Shown: positions 1 through 6,884, counted from the first letter of the stretch. The stretch is DNA of 8,905 nucleotides from Microbacterium sp. (GCA_029267645.1 JAJUIM010000062.1:1-8905); one strand, 5' to 3'. Notes: a model not told the origin generated them from the sequence alone. Numbers and translations are program-made.

Positions 1-106
1 TCCGGCCCAGCCCGTCCCGACCACGGTCATCGACCAGGTGCTCGCGGTCAGTGAGGACGGCAAGCCGCTCGAAGACCACGCCGCCGGAAGCGAGGAGGCC
101 CGCTGA
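1..106 (+). CDS. C-terminal end of glycine betaine/proline ABC transporter ATPase (partial, 5' cut by window edge)
   Basis: Only the last 34 codons are visible, read from base 2 and ending with TGA at 104-106. The peptide ends in an Asp/Glu-rich tail after a stretch (VIDQVLAVSEDGKPL) that resembles the end of a CBS domain, which is what ProV/OpuAA-type ATPases carry after the nucleotide-binding domain. No Walker or signature motif falls inside the window, so the identification rests mainly on position: the stop codon overlaps the start of the ProW-like permease (TGATG, sharing one A), which implies translational coupling, and a substrate-binding lipoprotein follows. In this family the ATPase drives import of a quaternary ammonium osmolyte through the permease. 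Another ATPase class cannot be excluded from 34 residues alone. Confidence 0.7.
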   Translation, partial: PAQPVPTTVIDQVLAVSEDGKPLEDHAAGSEEAR

Positions 107-1068
107 TGCTCGAGAACTTCCACCTGCCGATCGGCGACTGGGCGGACGTCGCCCTCGACTGGTTCAACGACACCTTCACGTGGCTGCTCGACTTCATCGC
201 CGATGTCATCGGCTTCGTCGTCGAGGGTCTGGCCGACGGGCTCGCGTCGGTGCCCACCCTCGTGATGATCGCGATTCTCGCCGTCATCGCGTGGTTCTTC
301 CGCTCGTGGCAGCTCGCGATCGGCACAATCATTACGATGCTGCTGATCGTCGGCATGGATCAGTGGGAGAACGCGATGTATACGCTCGCGCTCATCCTCG
401 TCGCGACCGTCATCGCCGTCGTCATCGCCGTGCCGGTCGGCATCGCTGCGTCGCGCAGCGACACCTTCAGTGCGATCCTCAAGCCGATCCTCGACTTTAT
501 GCAGACGATGCCCGCGTTCATCTACCTGCTGCTCGCGGTCGTGTTCTTCCACATCGGCTTCGTGCCCGGTGTGTTCGCCACGATCCTGTTCTCGGTCGCG
601 CCTGGCGTGCGCATGACCGAGCTCGGCATCCGCGGAGTTGACTCCGAGACCGTCGAGGCGGGCAAGGCTTTCGGCGCCTCGCCCGGACAGATCCTGCGCG
701 GCATCCAGCTGCCGCTCGCGATGCCAACCATCATGGCGGGCGTCAACCAGGTGATCATGCTGTCGCTGTCGATGGCCGTCGTCGCGGGCATGGCCGGCGC
801 GGACGGGCTCGGCAAGGAGGTCATCGCGGCCATCACGACGCTCAACATCCCGCAGGGCATCGAGGCGGGCCTCGGCATCGTCTTCCTCGCCGTGTTCCTC
901 GACCGCGTGACGGCAGCGCTCGGCACGCCGTCCGACTACGCCGGATCGCTGCTCGGCACCATCACGCGCCGCCGGGCCGCGGCCCGGAACGCGCGCGCCG
1001 ACGCCGAGGCAGCGCGCGTCGCGGCCGAGGCGGAGGCAGAGAAGGCCGCAACCGCAGTTCGTCTGTGA
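106..1068 (+). CDS. proW: ProW/OpuAB-type osmoprotectant ABC transporter permease
   Basis: A 320-residue inner-membrane permease of the glycine betaine/proline betaine ABC family. Hydrophobic segments lie near residues 50-65, 69-84, 91-116, 136-166, 206-230 and 252-271. The cytoplasmic coupling loop (EAA motif) that docks on the ATPase is at about 184-203, with E184-A185-G186 and the invariant Gly at 190. The preceding segment, ending in R169-M170-T171-E172-L173-G174-I175, matches the family pattern of an R-(L/M)-T-x-L-G-I stretch before the EAA loop. The N-terminal 48 residues before the first strong membrane segment are partly amphipathic. The C-terminus (about 288-320) is an Ala/Arg/Glu-rich, probably helical cytoplasmic tail, longer than I would expect in the family. 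The start is fixed by the one-base overlap with the upstream ATPase. Substrate is inferred as a betaine-like osmolyte from the binding protein that follows. Confidence 0.92.
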   Translation: MLENFHLPIGDWADVALDWFNDTFTWLLDFIADVIGFVVEGLADGLASVPTLVMIAILAVIAWFFRSWQLAIGTIITMLLIVGMDQWENAMYTLALILVATVIAVVIAVPVGIAASRSDTFSAILKPILDFMQTMPAFIYLLLAVVFFHIGFVPGVFATILFSVAPGVRMTELGIRGVDSETVEAGKAFGASPGQILRGIQLPLAMPTIMAGVNQVIMLSLSMAVVAGMAGADGLGKEVIAAITTLNIPQGIEAGLGIVFLAVFLDRVTAALGTPSDYAGSLLGTITRRRAAARNARADAEAARVAAEAEAEKAATAVRL

Positions 1069-1087
1069 TCCCGACCATCGACCTGCG

Positions 1088-1128
1088 CGGACACCTGTCC
1101 GTTTTCCCCTCTCGCGCCGCCGGCGCGA
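1088..1128 (+). terminator. Two hairpins in the permease to binding-protein gap (attenuator or mRNA-stability element)
   Basis: The 113-bp gap between the permease stop and the lipoprotein start holds two stem-loops. The first is CGGAC (1088-1092), loop ACCT, GTCCG (1097-1101), followed directly by TTTT at 1102-1105, as in a weak intrinsic terminator. The second is TCGCGCC (1112-1118), loop GCC, GGCGCGA (1122-1128). Such structures are known in ABC operons to separate expression of the binding protein from the membrane components. A cryptic promoter for the lipoprotein gene could also sit here, but I see no convincing one. Confidence 0.4.
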
Positions 1129-1181
1129 AAGGATCCCCAACGACCAGCGCCTCAGGGCGCGGGAAGAAAGGAATCATCATC

Positions 1182-2105
1182 ATGATGAAGAAGCACAAGC
1201 TCATGACCCTGATCGGCGCCGGCGTCGTCGGCAGCCTCGCACTCGCCGGCTGCTCGTCGGACGGCGGGTCGAGCGCCGGTGGCGGCGAGGGCGACGGCGA
1301 CAAGACCGTCACGCTCGGCTACCTGCCGTCGTGGACCGACGGCCTGTCGGTTTCGTGGCTGCTGAAGGACCAGCTCGAGAAGCTCGGTTACGAGGTCGAG
1401 ATGGAGGAGCTGACCGAGGCCGGCATCCTCTACACGGGCCTCGCGAACGGTGACGTCGACATCTTCCCGTCGGCCTGGCCCGAGGTCACGCACGCCTCCT
1501 ACATGGAGCAGTATGGCGATGACATCGAGGACCTCGGCACGTACTACGACGGCGCCGTCCTGACGATCGCCGTGCCCGAGTACATGGAGGACGTCAACTC
1601 GATCGAGGACCTCAAGGGTCAGGCCGACCGCTTCGGCGGCGAGATCATCGGCATCGAGCCCAGCGCCGGCCTCACGAAGCAGACGCAGGAATCGATGATG
1701 CCCGAGTACGAGCTCGACGACGAGTACGAGCTGAAGACCTCCTCGACTGCCGCGATGCTCACGACGCTCGAGGACGCGGTCGACAACGAAGAGGACATCG
1801 TCGTCACGCTGTGGCGTCCCTTCTGGGCGAACGACACGTACCCCGTGAAGGACCTCGAAGACCCGAAGGGCGCGATGGGCGAGCCCGAGGGTCTGCACCC
1901 CATGGCCACGAAGGGCTGGGCCGAGGAGAACCCCGAGGCCGCCGAGCTCATCGCGGGCCTCAAGCTCGACGACGCCGCCTACGGCTCGCTCGAGGACACG
2001 GTCGTCAACGAGTACGCCGACGACAATGACAAGACCGAGGCGATCGACGCGTGGATCGAGGAGAACCCTGACGCGTTCGACACGCTGCTGACCGAGGAGC
2101 AGTAG
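1182..2105 (+). CDS. proX: Betaine-type ABC transporter substrate-binding lipoprotein (ProX/OpuAC family)
   Basis: A 307-residue secreted lipoprotein that should capture a quaternary ammonium osmolyte and hand it to the permease encoded just upstream. The start at 1182 is chosen because AAGGA (1168-1172) lies 9 nt upstream and gives a textbook lipoprotein signal: Lys-rich n-region (K3, K4, K6), hydrophobic core, and lipobox LAGC at 21-24 with lipidated Cys24. The open frame extends further upstream, but those residues do not look like signal sequence. A Ser/Gly/Asp linker (25-40) follows, then the OpuAC-type domain. Candidate aromatic-cage tryptophans are W51 (PSWTD), W99 (PSAWP), W211 and W215 (WRPFW). 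The order of motifs follows E. coli ProX (LEKLGY, GLANGD, then WxPxW, then KGWAEENPEAA). The mature protein is very acidic. It is clearly paralogous to the lipoprotein at 2929-3843. Which betaine it prefers cannot be told from sequence. Confidence 0.92.
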   Translation: MMKKHKLMTLIGAGVVGSLALAGCSSDGGSSAGGGEGDGDKTVTLGYLPSWTDGLSVSWLLKDQLEKLGYEVEMEELTEAGILYTGLANGDVDIFPSAWPEVTHASYMEQYGDDIEDLGTYYDGAVLTIAVPEYMEDVNSIEDLKGQADRFGGEIIGIEPSAGLTKQTQESMMPEYELDDEYELKTSSTAAMLTTLEDAVDNEEDIVVTLWRPFWANDTYPVKDLEDPKGAMGEPEGLHPMATKGWAEENPEAAELIAGLKLDDAAYGSLEDTVVNEYADDNDKTEAIDAWIEENPDAFDTLLTEEQ

Positions 2106-2120
2106 GACTCGCACAGCACC

Positions 2121-2152
2121 GGGCGCCCCGAGGACTCGTCCTCGGGGCGCCC
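2121..2152. terminator. Strong bidirectional hairpin between convergent genes
   Basis: A perfect 14-bp stem: GGGCGCCCCGAGGA (2121-2134), loop CTCG, and its exact complement at 2139-2152. It lies 15 bp after the lipoprotein stop and 18 bp before the stop of the convergent GntR gene, so it can serve both strands. No long T-tract follows (GCTTTCG on the plus strand), which is common for actinobacterial terminators. Confidence 0.8.
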
Positions 2153-2170
2153 GCTTTCGCGCGTGGGATC

Positions 2171-2839
2171 CTACGGCGCCTCGAGCTCGCCGCGGATGGC
2201 GGCAGTCGCGCGATCGATCGAGTCCTCGATGACGCTCGCGGCGCGGTCGCCGTCCCTCGCCTCGACGGCGGCGAGCAGATCGTCCTGATACATCCAGGGC
2301 TCGCTGGCCCAGTCGCCGCGCGCGCCGAAGAGCTTGAAGGAGCGGCTGCGGCGCCAGAGGCTCTGGATCGATTCCAGGAGCACGGCGTTGCCGGCAGCGC
2401 GGTAGAGCGCGGTGAGGACGCCCTCGTCGTGCTCGAGGAACGCGGCCTGGTCGCCCGCAGCCGCGGCCGCGCGCGCCGAGCGCGCCTGCGAGCGCATCTC
2501 GGCGATCACACGCGGATCCGCCGCTCCGCCGCCGCGGCGCGCCGCCTCGGCCTCGAGGAGACGCCGCACGTCGTACACCGCGAGCATCTCATCGGCGGAG
2601 AATGCCTTGACGACCGCGCCCTTGTACGGAATCGACTCGACGAGCCCGGCTTCCACGAGCCGCGTCATCGCTTCGCGCACCGGCATGACGCTCGTGCCGA
2701 GCTGCTCCGCGACGTCACGGATCCGCAGCCGGGTTCCCGGCTCGAGCTCGCCGCCGAGGATCGCGGCGCGAAGCGACTCCAGCACCTGGTCGCCGCGGCG
2801 CGCGGTCGGTGCAAGAGGAGGCAAAGACATCTCGCTCAT
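2171..2839 (-). CDS. GntR-family transcriptional regulator, FadR subfamily with FCD domain
   Basis: A 222-residue regulator. Residues about 17-80 form the GntR winged helix-turn-helix, with the recognition region LGTSVMPVREAMTRL (R55-E56-A57 is the usual family signature) and a wing ending at YKGAVV. Residues about 84-212 form the helical FCD effector domain (AVYDVRRLLEAEAA, then YRAAGN). The start at 2839 is supported by GGAGG at 2852-2848, 8 nt upstream. FCD domains usually bind a metal through one Asp and three His. Here the His of the usual FH..L..A.GN motif aligns with L142, the later one with Q185, and the last with S207, so a normal metal site appears absent, although D138 remains. It is divergent from the second binding-protein gene with an 89-bp shared region, so it most likely controls that gene and itself. 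Its effector is unknown. Confidence 0.9.
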   Translation of the reverse strand: MSEMSLPPLAPTARRGDQVLESLRAAILGGELEPGTRLRIRDVAEQLGTSVMPVREAMTRLVEAGLVESIPYKGAVVKAFSADEMLAVYDVRRLLEAEAARRGGGAADPRVIAEMRSQARSARAAAAAGDQAAFLEHDEGVLTALYRAAGNAVLLESIQSLWRRSRSFKLFGARGDWASEPWMYQDDLLAAVEARDGDRAASVIEDSIDRATAAIRGELEAP

Positions 2840-2873
2840 CCTAGGCGCCTCCGCGGCGCGAACTCGTCTTCGA

Positions 2874-2892
2874 TAGGGTGGATGTGATCACA
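2874..2892 (+). promoter_or_regulatory. Candidate promoter and GntR operator in the divergent region
   Basis: TGTGATCACA at 2883-2892 is a perfect 10-bp palindrome of the TGT...ACA type seen in many FadR-subfamily GntR operators. It sits 36 bp before the start of the second binding-protein gene and 43 bp before the regulator start. A possible actinobacterial -10 (TAGGGT, 2874-2879) lies just upstream, so a bound regulator would cover the likely transcription start. No convincing -35 is visible. The palindrome is seen directly; its pairing with this regulator is inferred from position. Confidence 0.45.
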
Positions 2893-2928
2893 GATAACAA
2901 ATGTACGCCAGATCAAGGACGACACAGC

Positions 2929-3843
2929 ATGCAGATGACACGTTCGAAGACCGCCCTTGCCGCAGGATCCGTCGCCGCGCTGCTCGTGCTCGCGGGCTGC
3001 TCGGCCGATTCCTCGGCCTCCTCCGCGGCGGGCGAGGGCGGGGGCGAGCTCGGCACACTCACGATCGGGTACATCCCCTCGTGGACCGACACGCTCGCAA
3101 CCGCCTTCCTCGCGAAGAATCAGCTCGAGAAGCTCGGCTACGAGGTCGAGCTCGAGGAGCTGACCGAAGCCGCGATCGTCTACACCGGACTCGCGAGCGG
3201 CGATATCGACATCTACCCTTCCGCGTGGCCCGATATGACCCACGCGGCATACGTCGAGAAGTACGGCGACGACCTCGAAGACCTCGGCACGTTCTACGAC
3301 CAGGCGCAGAACTTCCTCGCGGTTCCGACCTACACCGACATCGACACGATCGAGGAGCTCGCGCAGAATCCGGACATGTTCGGCGGCGAGATCGTCGGCA
3401 TCGAGCCGAGCGCCGGCCTCACCCAGCAGACCGAGGAGGCGGTCATGCCCGCGTACGGCCTCGATGAGAACTTCTCGCTCGTCACCTCGTCGACCGCCTC
3501 GATGCTCGCCACGCTCGAGGACGCGATGAGCAACGAGGAGGACATCGTCGTCACCATGTGGCGGCCCTACTGGGCGAACGGCTCGTTCGACCTGAAGCCG
3601 CTCGAGGACCCGGATGGTGCGATGGGCGAGCCCGAGACGATGCACACCTTCGCCACGAAGGGATTCTCGGAGGAGTTCCCGGAGGCCGCCGAGTACTTCG
3701 CCGGCTTCGAACTGGACGACAGCGAGTGGAGCTCGCTCGAGGACCTCGTCGTCAACGAGTACGGCGACGGCGAGGAGGACGCCGCGGTCGAGCAGTGGAT
3801 CGCAGACAACCCCGACGCGTACGAGACGCTCGACGCCGAGTGA
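2929..3843 (+). CDS. Second betaine-type substrate-binding lipoprotein, paralogue of the one at 1182-2105
   Basis: A 304-residue ProX/OpuAC-type lipoprotein. The start at 2929 is preferred because AAGGA (2915-2919) lies 9 nt upstream; an ATG two codons later and an upstream GTG at 2878 are less well placed. Signal peptide: positively charged start (R5, K7), hydrophobic core, lipobox LAGC at 21-24 with Cys24, then a Ser-rich linker. Key residues match the paralogue: W52 (PSWTD), W100 (PSAWP), W211 and W215 (WRPYW), and the segments QLEKLGYEVE, GIEPSAGLT, NEEDIVVT and AMGEPE are shared. Differences include F60 where the paralogue has W59, and many changes in the second half. No permease or ATPase gene is next to it, so it probably feeds the transporter encoded upstream, widening its substrate range or affinity. 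Expression is likely set by the divergent GntR regulator. Confidence 0.9.
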   Translation: MQMTRSKTALAAGSVAALLVLAGCSADSSASSAAGEGGGELGTLTIGYIPSWTDTLATAFLAKNQLEKLGYEVELEELTEAAIVYTGLASGDIDIYPSAWPDMTHAAYVEKYGDDLEDLGTFYDQAQNFLAVPTYTDIDTIEELAQNPDMFGGEIVGIEPSAGLTQQTEEAVMPAYGLDENFSLVTSSTASMLATLEDAMSNEEDIVVTMWRPYWANGSFDLKPLEDPDGAMGEPETMHTFATKGFSEEFPEAAEYFAGFELDDSEWSSLEDLVVNEYGDGEEDAAVEQWIADNPDAYETLDAE

Positions 3844-3856
3844 CCGAGCCCGAGAC

Positions 3857-3898
3857 GGCAGACGCCCCCGGATCCAAGTGGATCCGGGGGCGTCTGCC
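3857..3898. terminator. Long perfect hairpin between convergent genes
   Basis: A 19-bp perfect stem (left arm 3857-3875, right arm 3880-3898) with a 4-nt AAGT loop, 13 bp after the lipoprotein stop and 12 bp before the ettA stop. It can terminate both converging transcripts. No U-tract follows. Confidence 0.85.
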
Positions 3899-3910
3899 AC
3901 CTCGCCGCGC

Positions 3911-5593
3911 TCAGTCGCGCGTGAGCTTGCGGTGCGTCGTGCGGTGCGGGCGCGCGGCGTCGGGGCCGAGGCGCTCGATCTTGTTCTGCTCGTACGCCTC
4001 GAAGTTGCCCTCGAACCAGTACCAGTTGGCGGGGTTCTCGTCGGTGCCCTCATAGGCGAGGATGTGCGTCGCGATGCGGTCGAGGAACCACCGGTCGTGC
4101 GTGACGACCACGGCGCAGCCGGGGAACTCGAGCAGCGCGTTCTCGAGCGACTGCAGCGTCTCGACGTCGAGGTCGTTCGTCGGCTCGTCGAGCAGCAGCA
4201 CGTTGCCGCCCTGCTTGAGCGTGAGCGCGAGGTTCAGGCGGTTGCGCTCGCCGCCCGACAGCACGCCGGCCTTCTTCTGCTGGTCGGGGCCCTTGAAGCC
4301 GAACTTCGACACGTAGGCGCGCGATGGCACCTCGGTCTTGCCGACCATCATGATGTCGAGCCCGTCCGAGACGACCTCCCAGAGCGTCTTCTCGGGGTCG
4401 ATGCCGCCGCGCGTCTGGTCGACGTAGCTCAGCTTCACGGTCTCGCCGACCTTCAGCTCGCCGCCGTCGAGCGGCTCGAGGCCGACGATCGTCTTGAAGA
4501 GCGTGGTCTTGCCGACGCCGTTCGGGCCGATGACGCCGACGATGCCATTCGGCGGCAGGCTGAAGCTCAGGTCGTCGATGAGCACGCGGTCGTCGAAGCC
4601 CTTGCGGATGTTCTTGGCCTCGATGACGATGTTGCCGAGGCGCGGCCCCGGCGGGATCTGGATCTCCTCGAAGTCGAGCTTTCGCGTGCGCTCGGCCTCG
4701 GCCGCCATCTCCTCGTAGCGCGCGAGGCGGGCCTTCGACTTCGCCTGGCGGCCCTTCGCGTTCGACTTGACCCACTCCAGCTCATCCTTGAGGCGCTTCT
4801 GGAGCTTCGCGTCCTTCTTGCCCTGCACCTCGAGGCGCGCGGCCTTCTTCTCGAGGTAGGTCGAGTAGTTGCCCTCATACGGGTACAGGCGACCGCGGTC
4901 GACCTCGGCGATCCACTCGGCGACGTGGTCGAGGAAGTACCGGTCGTGCGTGATCGCGATGACGGCGCCCTGGTACTGCTGCAGGTGCTGCTCGAGCCAG
5001 AGCACGCTCTCGGCGTCGAGGTGGTTCGTGGGCTCGTCGAGGAGCAGCAGGTCGGGCTTCTCGAGCAGGAGCTTGCACAGCGCCACGCGGCGCTTCTCGC
5101 CACCCGACAGGTGCGCGATCTGCGCGTCGCCCGGGGGCGTGCGCAGCGCGTCCATCGCCTGCTCGAGCTGCGCGTCGAGATCCCACGCGTCGGCCGCGTC
5201 GATCGCCTCCTGCAGCGTGCCCATCTCGGCGAGCAGCGCGTCGAAGTCGGCGTCGGGCTCGGCCATGAGCGCCGAAATCTCGTTGAAGCGGTCGAGCTTG
5301 CCCTTGATGTCGGCGACGCCGTCCTGCACGTTCTCGAGCACCGTCTTCGACTCGTCGAGCTCGGGCTCCTGCATGAGGATGCCGACCGAGAAGCCGGGCG
5401 AGAGCGCGGCCTCGCCGTTGGACGGCTGATCGAGACCCGCCATGATCTTGAGGATCGTCGACTTTCCGGCGCCATTGGGGCCGACCATGCCGATCTTCGC
5501 TCCGGGGAGGAACGACATCGTCACGTCGTCGAGGATCACCTTGTCGCCCACCTTCTTGCGGGCGCGAACCATCTGATAAATGTACTCAGCCAT
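3911..5593 (-). CDS. ettA: Energy-dependent translational throttle protein EttA (ABC-F ATPase)
   Basis: A 560-residue soluble ABC-F protein, close to the 555 residues of E. coli EttA. Such proteins bind the ribosomal E site and gate the first peptide bonds according to the ATP/ADP ratio. NBD1: Walker A GPNGAGKST (38-46), signature LSGGE (162-166), Walker B with catalytic E187, H-loop H216. The arm insertion that contacts ribosomal protein L1 lies between about 92 and 140. The P-site tRNA interaction linker spans about 245-318 and is rich in Lys/Arg (LEWVKSN, GRQAKSKARLARYEE), typical of EttA. NBD2: Walker A GPNGVGKTT (356-364), LSGGE (445-449), E470, H-loop H499. The C-terminus ends in a short His/Arg-rich tail. 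No strong Shine-Dalgarno precedes ATG 5593. The neighbouring ssb paralogue lies in the same order in mycobacteria, as I recall. Confidence 0.97.
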   Translation of the reverse strand: MAEYIYQMVRARKKVGDKVILDDVTMSFLPGAKIGMVGPNGAGKSTILKIMAGLDQPSNGEAALSPGFSVGILMQEPELDESKTVLENVQDGVADIKGKLDRFNEISALMAEPDADFDALLAEMGTLQEAIDAADAWDLDAQLEQAMDALRTPPGDAQIAHLSGGEKRRVALCKLLLEKPDLLLLDEPTNHLDAESVLWLEQHLQQYQGAVIAITHDRYFLDHVAEWIAEVDRGRLYPYEGNYSTYLEKKAARLEVQGKKDAKLQKRLKDELEWVKSNAKGRQAKSKARLARYEEMAAEAERTRKLDFEEIQIPPGPRLGNIVIEAKNIRKGFDDRVLIDDLSFSLPPNGIVGVIGPNGVGKTTLFKTIVGLEPLDGGELKVGETVKLSYVDQTRGGIDPEKTLWEVVSDGLDIMMVGKTEVPSRAYVSKFGFKGPDQQKKAGVLSGGERNRLNLALTLKQGGNVLLLDEPTNDLDVETLQSLENALLEFPGCAVVVTHDRWFLDRIATHILAYEGTDENPANWYWFEGNFEAYEQNKIERLGPDAARPHRTTHRKLTRD

Positions 5594-5603
5594 CGTGGCA
5601 CCC

Positions 5604-5609
5604 AGTCTA
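5604..5609 (-). promoter_or_regulatory. Possible -10 element of ettA
   Basis: On the minus strand TAGACT (5609 to 5604) matches the actinobacterial TANNNT -10 pattern and ends 10 nt before the ettA ATG, which would give a leader of only a few bases. There is no convincing -35 and no good ribosome binding site upstream of the ATG, consistent with a nearly leaderless message but not proving it. Confidence 0.3.
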
Positions 5610-5656
5610 CGGGGAAAACGCCCGCTCGCCCGGGCACGTGAGCGTCGTCACGCGAT

Positions 5657-5678
5657 CCGCGCCGGGCGGCGGGCGCGG
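5657..5678 (-). terminator. Weak hairpin downstream of the ssb paralogue
   Basis: Read from the minus strand, an inverted repeat lies 19 bp after the ssb stop: CCGCGCC (5657-5663) pairs with GGCGCGG (5672-5678) across an 8-nt loop. An outer pair GATCCG/CGGATC (5654-5659 and 5686-5691) could compete. There is no T-run. It may end ssb transcription or may only be chance in GC-rich sequence. Confidence 0.35.
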
Positions 5679-5696
5679 GACCAGACGGATCCTCGA

Positions 5697-6200
5697 TCAG
5701 AACGGTGTGAGCGCCGCCTCCTCGAGCGCGGCGGGCGCGCCCTCTTCGCCATCGGCGTCGGCCGGCGGATCCGGCGCCTCGGGCACCGCGGGCAGCCACT
5801 CCTCCCCCTGCGCCTCGGCGTCCTGCTCGGCTTTGCGCCCCGCCGATGTGCGCTCATAGCCCGTGACCTTGCCCCAACGCAGATCGATGCCGAGGGCATC
5901 GGCCTTCACATTGACGTTGACGCCCGAGCGCTCATCGCGCTCCCAGTCGCGCACCTCGAGCGTGCCCGAGGCGACGACGCGCATGCCCTTGCTGACCGAC
6001 TTGATCGTGTTCTCGGCGAGCGTGCCGTAGGCGAAGACGGTGTACCAGTTCGACGCGCCGTCGCGCCACTGCCCGCTTTCCGCGTCGCGGAACCGGTGGG
6101 TGCACGCGACACGGAAGCGCGTGTAGATCGTGCCCGTGTCGGTCTTCGCGACGATCGGCTCGGTCGCGACGTTGCCCGCGACCGTGATGTGTTCGGCCAT
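5697..6200 (-). CDS. ssb: Single-stranded DNA-binding protein (SSB paralogue)
   Basis: A 167-residue protein with an N-terminal OB fold of the SSB family at about 1-112: ITVAGNVATEPI, F29-R-V-A-C strand, an aromatic-rich segment with W45 and W52 (SNWYTVFAYG), then MRVVASGTLEVRDWERD. It should bind single-stranded DNA. The start at 6200 is secure: AGGAGG (6211-6206) is 5 nt upstream. The C-terminal third (113-167) is Ala/Pro/Glu-rich and disordered, ending in EEAALTPF. Only the last two residues match the usual acidic DDDIPF tip that recruits partner proteins. I think this is the accessory SSB of actinobacteria rather than the replication SSB, which normally sits between rpsF and rpsR; I recall the same arrangement beside ettA in mycobacteria. 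It could act in recombination or competence, but the sequence does not say which. Confidence 0.88.
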   Translation of the reverse strand: MAEHITVAGNVATEPIVAKTDTGTIYTRFRVACTHRFRDAESGQWRDGASNWYTVFAYGTLAENTIKSVSKGMRVVASGTLEVRDWERDERSGVNVNVKADALGIDLRWGKVTGYERTSAGRKAEQDAEAQGEEWLPAVPEAPDPPADADGEEGAPAALEEAALTPF

Positions 6201-6256
6201 GACGGCCTCCTCTCTGTGGACGACCGGGGATCCGGCCGTTCACAGCGTCGCGCGAA

Positions 6257-6287
6257 CGCCCCTCCGTGCGCGGGGCACGGAGGGGCG
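6257..6287 (-). terminator. Terminator hairpin downstream of msrA
   Basis: A perfect 13-bp stem, CGCCCCTCCGTGC (6257-6269) with its complement at 6275-6287 and a 5-nt loop. It lies 51 bp past the msrA stop on the minus strand and upstream of the ssb ribosome binding site, so msrA and ssb are probably separate transcription units. Confidence 0.75.
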
Positions 6288-6338
6288 AAGTGGAACAACT
6301 CGGCGCGACGCGAGGATGTGAGCGCGCTGACCCGCGGA

Positions 6339-6884
6339 TCAGGCGGCGCGGTACTCCGAGAAGCGAGCGCGGACCTTGTTGACCTTCGGCACCGCGACGG
6401 CGAGGCAGTAACCCTGCGTCGGGTTCTTCGCGAAGAAGTCCTGGTGGTACTCCTCGCCGTCCCAGAACGTGCCGAGGGGCTCGATCGTCGTGACGACCGT
6501 GCCCTCGACGTCGCCGAGCGGTGCGTCCCACAGATCTGAGGCGCGACGGCGAGCGGTCTCGAAGACCTCGCGCTGCGCGTCGTCGGCGTAGAACATGGCC
6601 GAGCGGTACTGCGTGCCCGTGTCGGCGCCCTGGTGATTGAGCTGCCGCGGGTCGTGCATCGTGAAGTACGCGTCGAGGATGACCTCCTGCGGGATCACCT
6701 CGGGGTCGAACGTCACCTTGACGGCCTCGGCGTGGCCGGTCGCCCCCGTGCACACCTGCTCGTAGGTAGGCTGCGGCGCGGCGCCGCCCGTGTAGCCGGA
6801 GACGACGGACTCGACGCCGCGAAGGGCGCGGTAGGCCGCGTCGAGACACCAGAAGCAGCCGCCGGCGAGGACGAAGGTCTGCAT
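6339..6884 (-). CDS. msrA: Peptide-methionine (S)-S-oxide reductase MsrA
   Basis: A 181-residue MsrA, normal length for the family. It reduces methionine-S-sulfoxide in proteins and free methionine, restoring oxidised proteins in the cytoplasm. The active-site motif GGCFWC sits at residues 8-13, with catalytic Cys10; C13 is the fourth residue of the motif. GYTGG (30-34), the GHAEAV segment (50-55), the HDPRQLNHQGADTGTQYRS block (77-95) and GYC (158-160) are all present, with C160 the likely resolving cysteine regenerated by thioredoxin. ATG 6884 is preceded by AAGGAG (6899-6894) at 9 nt spacing. A possible -10 (TACCGT, minus strand 6942-6937) lies upstream without a clear -35. No MsrB domain is fused or adjacent. 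Confidence 0.97.
   Translation of the reverse strand: MQTFVLAGGCFWCLDAAYRALRGVESVVSGYTGGAAPQPTYEQVCTGATGHAEAVKVTFDPEVIPQEVILDAYFTMHDPRQLNHQGADTGTQYRSAMFYADDAQREVFETARRRASDLWDAPLGDVEGTVVTTIEPLGTFWDGEEYHQDFFAKNPTQGYCLAVAVPKVNKVRARFSEYRAA

Noticed and set aside
1152..2114. A 320-codon minus-strand open frame opposite the first lipoprotein gene, with a matching one (2836-4053) opposite the second
   Set aside because: Both are shadows of the acidic lipoprotein genes: they resemble each other only because the sense genes are paralogous.
2883..2892. CRP/Crp-like site
   Set aside because: TGTGA and TCACA overlap with no 6-bp spacer, so the half-sites are too close for a CRP-family dimer.
3614..5641. 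A 675-codon plus-strand open frame across ettA
   Set aside because: It is the antisense shadow of ettA; its Leu/Arg/Val-rich translation has no recognisable domain, whereas the minus strand encodes complete ABC-F motifs.
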